Position numbers and translations under genes: made by a program. Below, piece by piece: positions 56,790-64,000 of a stretch of DNA of 64,000 nt. The DNA is taken from the NCBI GenBank assembly GCA_037501455.1, contig CM074856.1, forward strand, positions 99,293,001-99,357,000, written 5' to 3'. Under the pieces are notes generated by a model. It made no database searches and had not been told where the DNA came from. It saw nothing but the letters and a program-made list of their open reading frames with translations. How positions within the stretch are numbered: position 1 is the first letter of the stretch; the number at the start of each line of letters is the position of its first letter. The DNA is from Lantana camara. Lineage: Eukaryota > Streptophyta > Magnoliopsida > Lamiales > Verbenaceae.

Positions 56790-59700
56790 AACCAACAACA
56801 ATAGATAGCGGAAGCATTTAAAACAAAACATGCAAAGCAGGTGACGGGTTCAACTAGCATAGATACCTAATCCCGAATAATAGATCAACAAACATAACAA
56901 GTGACGGGTTCAACTAGCATAAATCCCTAGTCCCGAATATCAACATAAATTAATAATCATCAAGTGCCACAAGGGGCCGAATGAGAGTGCCACAAGGGCT
57001 ACCGAATAGTAAAATATAATCTCAAGTCTACAAGACAAAGCATAAGTAAAGTGTATGAAAAGACAAATGCAAATAGAAAGACTAAACCGACGAAGTGCAA
57101 CTCAAAGGACTCACTTCCGCCTAGCAAACGCCAACAATCCTGCAACTAAAAGTGTAAAATGAGGTGTCAGTCAACTGACTGAGTGAGGGGGCTAACGCAC
57201 ACCCACTGTATATATATAGAGCATAGCACATATCAGAAGGGTGGACTCATGAACCGGAGATAGGTGTTGCATACCAAAACATTTCCAAAAGTACCCAAAA
57301 GATAGTTATAAGTATAAGCTTTAGAAAACATTTCAGAAACTCTATCTCGATTCATGATTCCCAGACAGAACAGAACACATGCTCGGCGAGTACGAGCTTC
57401 CAACCTTTACTCCTCAGAATCATATCATAAAATACAAAATCAATCCAACCGTCACACCAATGATGGAGGAGATGTACCGTCCCCAAACCATCCATAACAG
57501 ACATACCCTCAAGGGGTAGCGAACCCACAAGAGTCCTCCCCGGCCTTAGCCGAAGGCTGAAGATACCACACCTTCCCTATAGCACGGGTCGCGTGAAGAT
57601 ATCTCAAATGGAACTATGCACAGGTATATCCCCGACGGCCCTAACCGTCCCGGGGGCTCCTTACCCATAGCTCCTCGGATCCACATACATACATACATAC
57701 ATACAGATGCCAATATTTCATGGCCAACTCACTACATAATCACAACACACTGTTTTTCCCAAAATAGCTTACATATGCTTCAAAAACTGGTTTTTATATA
57801 TATTCCTACGCTGCAGGGATAGCCCGCCCACGCAAGACTCACACACTTACATTCCCACGCTGCAGGGATAGCCCGCCCACGGAGAAGTGCAAGCATAAGG
57901 TCATAAAAATATCATATTCAACACATACATAACTATTATAAGGTATACTCGCGTGCAGGGGTAGAAATCAACATGTAAAGGCCATAGGTCGCATAACTAT
58001 ACAAAATCCTAAACCTCACCTCGTTAAAGTAGAGTCTGAGAGTGTGAAGGGCCAAACACTCTAAACCTCGGGCCCACCGGCACCACCAAACTCTGTGACA
58101 AGACATACAGAAGCCCAGACTTAGACTCTATATGAACTAAACAAGACGCACGGCATTGCTCAACATGATCGTGGTTATGCATAAGTGTTCATGTTGTGCT
58201 TGGATAAGGTGTCGTGGTCATTCAAGGCATATCAATGCTCAACAAGGGCATATTTACAAGCAACCATCATGCAATTCCATATCCAAAGATGCAAGATCAA
58301 TTTAGGAAGTCAATGTATTCACGAAATGCATATTAAATCATCCAATGTCACAGGGTTCAATTATAATATTAGAATTAAGCATCAAGTTCATGTCGAGTTA
58401 TAAAGTGCATAAGTAAGAGCAACTTGATCATATAAACATACAAAGTCGTTGTACATAGATGACATGCTTGATACAAATAAAGAGTGCATTTAATTCACTT
58501 GAGATCATACTTTACAACTTCACAACATGTTTGGTACACAAGCTCAAGTCACATACATAGTTTCATAAATATTACACTTACATCCCCTAAGTTGATTACT
58601 AAGCATAATTGTTCATTTAAAGTGTTTATACAATTATTCAACTAGGAATTAATTACTTACAAGCATTACAATTATCAATTTATCGTAATTCATAATATAC
58701 CATTTTCAAGTAGTAAGAGTAAATCAAGATATTACAATTCTAACTCCAATCATGCATCAAGTCTGAAGTTGTTCAAGCATCTTTCATGTATCTAAATTTA
58801 CATTTGAAACACAATTTACAATAAACATAACATTGAGAACGTCTCAAATTCATATAGAGAAATCACAACATTTTCGTTCTTCTAAAATACCATTCAAGTT
58901 CATTTAGTCACATAAAAGATTAGTTTCTAAATATTACACTAACACCTCTTCATATCTAAACACATAGCACAAATTCATCACATCGGGATTCAAATTGTAA
59001 ATCGAAACATTCATGCATGTCACAATCCATTCAATACATGTTTTCGAATATGATTGGAAGACATCTCGATCAACCAACCAACAATAACCAATTTATTTGC
59101 ACTTAAAACAATTAATTCAAATAATCACAATTACGCAAAATAATTCATAATAAATAGATCGAGTGTCCGATTAAAGAACGGAAAGTGGCGTTGAACTCAC
59201 CACAATGAGATGAACATTCTGTCCGAAAGTCGCCGAAGTTCCGCCACCGGAGCCGCCGGAAAGTCGCCGGGCCGCCACCGGACCGCCGCCAAAAGTCGCC
59301 GGAAAAATCCCGAAAAATCAGTCCTGAATGAAGTCTCCGTGCCCGTTCCGAATCCTCGATCAATTTCTGGAAATTCCAAGCCGATTGTCCTAGATCTGAA
59401 ATCCAAGAGCACGAAAACCCTAAATCTTCAAACTCAAATTACTTCCAAACCGGTGAACCAAAATGCGATCCGAAAGAGGTGTTGTCTTACCTATGACGAG
59501 CTCTTCGAAAGCCCTAAGGTAGCTTTCCGGAAAAATCCTCGGAGCTAGTGCCGCCGTTGCACCGCCACTTTGCCGCCGTCGATCCGCCGCCAAACCACCG
59601 AATCTGGAGTCGTCTGATCACAAGTCACTAGTTCTCGTCGTTCCGAACAACTTTCGTGAAGAGCCCGAGACCAAAAGATGGCCGAAAAAGGCCCCCGTTG

Positions 59701-60666
59701 GCCGTCGAAGTTTCTGCCGCCGCCGCGAGCTTTGGGCGGCGCGTCCGGAGCCGTCGCTGATCGGATGGCCTCGCCGCTGACGTCAAACGAAGCGCCTGGA
59801 AGTCCTCTGTCTGGGCATGGGGCGCGTGCATCAAGGAGGTGGCCGGAAAACGCCGCGAAATGCCGGCGAAGTGGCGGCGGTCTGACAGCTCCGCCGCTGC
59901 TACTGAAATCCGGCCATAACTCCGCCACCGTTCGTCGTTAGGCTGTGAAATTGGTACTCTTACGTCGGTCTCGCCGAGATAATCGAAATGGACAATTCGT
60001 TTATTGAATTCCGTCGAGAAATGATCGAGTTATGGGCTCGTAACCGAAGCCGCGATAGTAACCCGCGGGAGAGAGAAAGTGGGAGAGGAGAGAGAGAGAG
60101 AGAAAAAGGGATTGGGAGAAATGTGTCTTGTGCACAAGCTATATACAACCGGGTATCCTTATCGCGTAGCAAGTAATAGCGCGTACAAATAGTACAAATA
60201 ATCGTAAATAAAATTGGTAAAGTTACGAATAAACATTCAAGCTCCGAATTAATTTTACAAATTAAAATGAAAGAGATAGATTTACCAATTAGAGTTTAAT
60301 TCAATTTAATTTTAGAAACCTTTCGTACAATTTAACGACATTTCGTAAACATATGATTGACAATTAATCTCAAGGAATTCAAGTAAACCGAAATTAAACA
60401 AGTTAAGCAACATGATGGATTTAAAATCAACTTGACAATTATTTCATGGAATAAATTTGAATTAAATCAAATTAAAAGGTTAGGGTTAAATATGCGCGTA
60501 ATTAATTAAGTTGGCAATTAATCTTAGAATAATTCGAATGAACACATATTAAATTGGATTTACATTAAATCACATAATTCAAGAACTCTTAAATTAAACA
60601 CGCACAAGTGTAGAGACTTACTTGTAAATGTCATCAGGATGCCTTTCGAGAATACGGGGCGTCACA
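56790..60666 (-). repeat. 5' LTR of K, remainder
   Basis: It continues 46651-46818 after L and ends GGGGCGTCACA followed by TSD CTGTC. It carries the same GC-rich island and a TATA box at 60140-60145. Confidence 0.95.
59545..59928 (-). CDS. possible leader ORF in the K 5' LTR (second copy)
   Basis: Same 127-codon ORF as 43230-43613 with an identical predicted protein. As this copy lies in the 5' LTR downstream of the promoter, it is the one that would be near the 5' end of K transcripts. No known domain. Confidence 0.3.
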   Translation of the reverse strand: MAELWPDFSSSGGAVRPPPLRRHFAAFSGHLLDARAPCPDRGLPGASFDVSGEAIRSATAPDAPPKARGGGRNFDGQRGPFSAIFWSRALHESCSERRELVTCDQTTPDSVVWRRIDGGKVAVQRRH

Positions 60667-60671
60667 CTGTC

Positions 60672-61670
60672 GAATCCGAACATTCTAATTCAGCTAGGGG
60701 TTAAACACCTGTTGCTAGACTATGGTCGTTTAATCTGTGGACTGATTAATTAATTAGTGAACTAATTAATTAGGGTCACTGCTAATTGAATTGAGAACCT
60801 AGAGGGTCACACACAACAACTTGGTTACATGAGTTGAGGCTTGAAAATGATTAAACGAGTTAATCAGGCCAAGAGGGTTCCACACGTGTGAAGTCACACG
60901 TGTGGCTCACGTGAGTGACACGTGTCACACACGTGTGTATATATATATATATTATATATATATTAAATAATTAATTAGTTAATTATTTAATAGACTTTGG
61001 TTTAATTTTGAATTAAAAAGAAAGTCTAATTTTGGAGAAAATAATCTAGTTAATTAATTACGAATTAATTAATTAGATAGAAATAAGTTATTTATTTTAT
61101 AATAAATAAAGTATAAAATTATCCAAAAATAGTTTGGATATTTTTAGCTCTCTTAAAAGTTGACTTGAATTAGAATTCAAAGTCAAAGTTGGAAAATACT
61201 TGATGATCAAGTAATAGGAGAGAGGGACCAAAATCCTAGCCCATAAAGGACTAGGAATTTCGGCACCCCCCTCCCTATAAATAGGGGAGCTCGAGCTCCT
61301 TATGGAGCTAATAGACAATTCTTTTGGTTCATGTGTTGAACACCTTCCTTTCTCCAAGATTAAATAAAACCCTAGGTTAAGCCTAAACACTAACTAGAGA
61401 ACTAGCATCCTTACTAGTTAGATTGTGATCAAGTTGGTGGACTATCTCTAGAGACTTCAAGTTAGAAGTTTGAAGATTCGAGCTTTACCAAGGAGAGGGG
61501 ATCAAGCCGCGAGAAGAGCGTTCTTGGGTGGCTTGAAACGCTTCAAGAAAGAACAAAAGAAAAGTAAGTTTTCTGTCTTTACGAATTTGGTTACACGATT
61601 GCGAGTTCAAGGTCCTTTTGTTGGGAAAATTTTTTAAATTCCGCTGCTTTCTGATTCGTGTTTTCCAACA
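60672..61670 (+). repeat. 5' LTR of J, second part
   Basis: It continues 39370-40306 after K and ends GTGTTTTCCAACA. TATA (CCTATAAATAGGGG) at 61276-61283. It lacks about 337 bp present in L and has an AT microsatellite near 60938-60962. Confidence 0.95.
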
Positions 61671-61672
61671 AG

Positions 61673-61685
61673 TGGTATCAGAGCC
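61673..61685 (+). promoter_or_regulatory. primer binding site of J
   Basis: TGGTATCAGAGCC, two bases after the LTR. Confidence 0.95.
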
Positions 61686-62008
61686 ACCTCGTTAATCGTG
61701 TTTCTGATTCGTCTCAATTATTCTGAATTTGGTAGAAATTCTTAGGCTTAGATGCGAATTAGGTATTCATGAGTTCTTTTAGAAAGCCTGAAATACGAAA
61801 CTGTAATTTTTCCTGAATTTCTGAAACTGTTTTCTTAAATTGTGATTTTGAAAACCGTTTTGATTGAAATATGTTTAAATCGAATTTTTTTTAATTTTGG
61901 ACTGAACCGGGTTTTGGAGAAACCCAAAATACGAAACGGAACACGAGAAAGGACGAGCCTAGGCGTGCTAGCACGTCGCACGCCCAGGCCCGTCGCCGCC
62001 GCCCAGCC

Positions 62009-62150
62009 CTCCCGCAACCGCGCGGGAGGCCCTCCCGCCCGCGCCTAGGCGCGACCGCTCGCCTGTCCCGCAACCGCGCGGGACAGCCGCCCGCACCGTC
62101 CCGCAACAGAGCGGGACGCCCAGGCCGAGATCGCCCGCCATCGGGCGGGC
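62009..62150 (+). repeat. GC-rich hairpin repeats in J leader (three copies plus one)
   Basis: CTCCCGCAACCGCGCGGGAG at about 62009, GTCCCGCAACCGCGCGGGAC at about 62065, GTCCCGCAACAGAGCGGGAC at about 62098, and an unrelated GCCCGCC/GGGCGGGC hairpin at about 62131-62150. Confidence 0.85.
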
Positions 62151-63409
62151 ACTGCTGCACGCGACAAGCGCACGAATCGCGCGCCCAGCGCGCGCACTCG
62201 CGCCTGATGCCGCGCGGCAGTGCCCTCCTTTGGGCGGATGCTTTCGGGCCTAATTTCGTGTTTTCGGTCCTTAAAATCCCGATTTATTTTTATTTTAATT
62301 TTATCTTTTAAAATCAGTTTTGCTAAAATAAAATTATTTTAAAATTTTGATTAAATTGGGATTTTTGAGAAATTAAAGCGATTTGGATTTCGGGAAAATT
62401 ATGAATTTTATTTTCTGAAAATAATGAAAGAATAAAATTATTAATTTTGGAAATTAATTGGAATTTTATTGGTTTGTTGTTTTTCGGGTTTTATTGAAAA
62501 GGCTCTTGAACAAGAATTGCATCTAAGTCGTGTTTTAAGTCATTAGGACTTGAAACGAGAATTTTAATTTATTGGCTAAATTTAAATTCTCGCAAAAGCA
62601 TGTTAGGTGATCATGGGTTTAGATCTATGTATGGTTTTAATTTATGCACATGGATGGTTTAAATTGGGGTTGGAGCCCTATAGTTGCGTTTTTCAATTGA
62701 GGTTGGAGCCTCACTTATGTGCGTACTGTTATGTGATTTATTATGTGGCTTTCCATATTACTGTTTTTGAGGCCGGGGTATGCCCCGTGTAATTGTCTAA
62801 GGCCAATATGAAGATTGAGCCTTATTACTTTATGTCTTTTTCTTTTTATTGTAATTTGAGAGTAGAGCTAGGTGGTGAGGTTTTATTTTCATTTTGGAGA
62901 CAATGCACCCATGGAGTAAGATGGACCACATTCAAGTAACAAGGAGGCCATAAGTGAAGACCCCTCAAAATGTTAGGGAGGGGAATCTCAATTGTTAAAT
63001 GTAATAGAGATAGGGCTCGTATTTTGTTACCGCTTTCCCTTATGTGATTTAAACTGTTTATGTGGCATGTATGTTAGAACTTGTGATTGTGGAGTGGCTC
63101 CCACATATCACGCATAAGATAGGTAGAACCCATGATCATTACATGTTAGTATCATGCTAGGACATGTTATCTGTTTATGTGCTTGTTTGATATGCATTTA
63201 AGTGTACTTGCATTAATCAAGACTCATAAAATTGGATAACATATATGTTGGTGAGGTTGAACCGGACAACTCTCCGGTTGATTCGAAAATTCCCATTAAA
63301 TATTAAGCTAATTTCGAACAAATAGGTGTTTAATTCGAGATGCAAATTTTGAATTAAATTCCTAGCATTCCATCAATAGGTTTTAAGTTTAGTAAGTAAA
63401 GCTAGTTAT

Positions 63410-63730
63410 TGTCCGCGAGTCGTGGGATAGCTAGTGGAGCTTATTAGTTCTTAGTTACCTAATTAATCATTTTAAATGGTCAATATTTCGTGGTCAATTT
63501 TAGCAAGGGCGATGTCCGCGAGTCGTGGGTCGTTCGAACTAAGTTTTGGTCATGATCTTATGATTGATGGGTCTAGCTTAACGCCTAAGTAAATATGGAT
63601 GTCGCACGAGTCGTGGGTCCATATTGAAAGATAGGTGATGCAAAAACAATTACTAAGAGTTCTAAAGGTGTTAGAATTGGTAAGTTGTACCTACCTAGGG
63701 TTCTTACTTAGAATGTCCGCGAGTCGTGGG
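63410..63730 (+). repeat. four spaced copies of TGTCCGCGAGTCGTGGG in J leader
   Basis: Same order and spacing as in L; here the second copy matches the consensus exactly. Confidence 0.9.
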
Positions 63731-63936
63731 TTCGAGGTAAAATGCCTAGGATCTTAGTACCCATTGGGAAACGTGTTCCTCTTAGATCTTTGGGAATTCT
63801 AGATCTTTGAAAAACAGTGGGAGCTACATTAGATTAAAGACCTTATCTTTTGTATATCGTTATAATTCAGCATGCTCACTAGTTCTCTGTTTTACCATTT
63901 AGGTCGTAGATTCTGTGATTCTCTACGTGTTTTGAA

Positions 63937-64000
63937 ATGGCAACCAAAAACCCTCTTGTATCGATCCTCGAGTCAAACAAGTTGACTGGTCCCAACTATT
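63937..64000 (+). CDS. J gag, N-terminus (cut by window end)
   Basis: This is the first 21 codons of a Ty1/copia Gag, beginning MATKNPLVSILESNK and continuing LTGPNY, the typical start of copia Gag (short leader, then a substrate-like NKLxGxNY motif). The ATG is chosen because the frame matches this conserved start exactly and no ATG in frame lies just upstream. Unlike L, the frame is clean as far as it can be seen, so J may be closer to an autonomous member. Nothing can be said about its pol. Confidence 0.8.
   Translation, partial: MATKNPLVSILESNKLTGPNY

Larger units (their letters stand above)
40307..60666 (-). mobile_element. K: non-coding Ty3 derivative (LARD-like), interrupted by copia L
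   Basis: Without the 9.97-kb insertion L, K is about 10.4 kb: LTRs of 4043 and 4045 bp and a 2301-bp interior that has PBS, PPT and a hairpin array but no Gag or Pol. TSD CTGTC is at 40302-40306 and 60667-60671. LTR divergence is about one percent by eye. The U5 block, LTR termini, PBS-side leader and PPT-side sequence match T1-like elements, so K was probably moved by their proteins. Confidence 0.9.
61686..63936 (+). other. long untranslated leader of J
   Basis: About 2.25 kb. The GC-rich island at 61965-62235 is longer than in L. Four copies of the 17-bp motif lie at about 63410, 63513, 63600 and 63714. The small ORFs overlapping the GC island in both strands are composition artefacts. Confidence 0.75.
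39370..64000 (+). mobile_element. J: copia element, 5' LTR (split by K), leader and gag start; continues past the window
   Basis: On the plus strand: 5' LTR in two pieces (39370-40306 and 60672-61670, together 1936 bp), PBS, a leader of about 2.25 kb and an open gag start at 63937. The LTR is interrupted by element K with TSD CTGTC. The same family provides element L and the solo LTR at 27227. The 3' end and TSD lie outside the window. Confidence 0.92.

Overview
This window is plant nuclear DNA, almost certainly from a flowering plant with a large genome rich in LTR retrotransposons. I see no ordinary host gene, no tRNA or rRNA gene and nothing prokaryotic. The evidence is a dense nest of Ty3 (chromovirus, Tekay/Del-like) and Ty1/copia elements with initiator-Met-tRNA-type primer binding sites (TGGTATCAGAGC), 5-bp target-site duplications (TSDs), long LTRs (2 to 4.2 kb) and one plant-type LINE remnant. 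I cannot name the species.

Layout. 1-3470: truncated, decayed Tekay-like element A (minus strand). 3471-10316: element B (minus), with a broken gag, an intact extra ORF between PBS and gag, and a 4.2-kb LTR. 10333-20431: element T1, a complete Tekay chromovirus (minus) with 2650-bp LTRs, TSD GGAAT and gag-pol open except for one in-frame TAG. T1 sits inside element D (10317-10332 plus 20437-26871, plus strand), a long-LTR element whose visible interior is non-coding. 26872-30029: fragments of an older Ty3 LTR and a minus-strand copia LTR, with a solo copia LTR at 27227-29245. 30030-31369: the only stretch I cannot assign. 31370-31895: LINE reverse-transcriptase remnant. 31896-39369: broken Ty3 LTRs and a dead copia pol split by a solo Ty3 LTR (33765-36678, TSD GAATT). 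39370-64000: a three-level nest. Copia element J (5' LTR plus leader and gag start, running off the window) is split by non-coding Ty3 derivative K (40307-60666, TSD CTGTC), which is itself split by copia element L (46819-56784, TSD ATTAA).

How the parts fit. T1 encodes a full chromovirus set (Gag, protease, reverse transcriptase, RNase H, integrase, chromodomain-like tail). K encodes none of this, and I see none of it in D's visible interior. K shares with T1 its LTR termini, the terminal U5 block, the PBS-proximal leader and the PPT context, so D and K look like non-autonomous passengers of T1-like elements (LARD-like). Similarly, L has nearly identical LTRs but a decayed interior, while its relative J opens a clean gag frame at the window edge and could be a helper type.

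The best candidates for something new are non-coding: (1) arrays of short hairpins with covarying stems near the 3' end of the D and K interiors; (2) a hairpin just upstream of the PPT whose stem sequence differs but pairing is kept in T1, D and K; (3) arrays of a 16-bp palindrome GGGAACGGCCGTTCCC in the transcribed part of otherwise different LTRs; (4) splice-donor-like AAG|GT sites about 0.1-0.2 kb downstream of LTR promoters; (5) spaced 17-bp repeats and GC-rich hairpins in the copia leader; (6) an extra coiled-coil/acidic ORF upstream of gag in element B. All identities were made by eye; no search was run.
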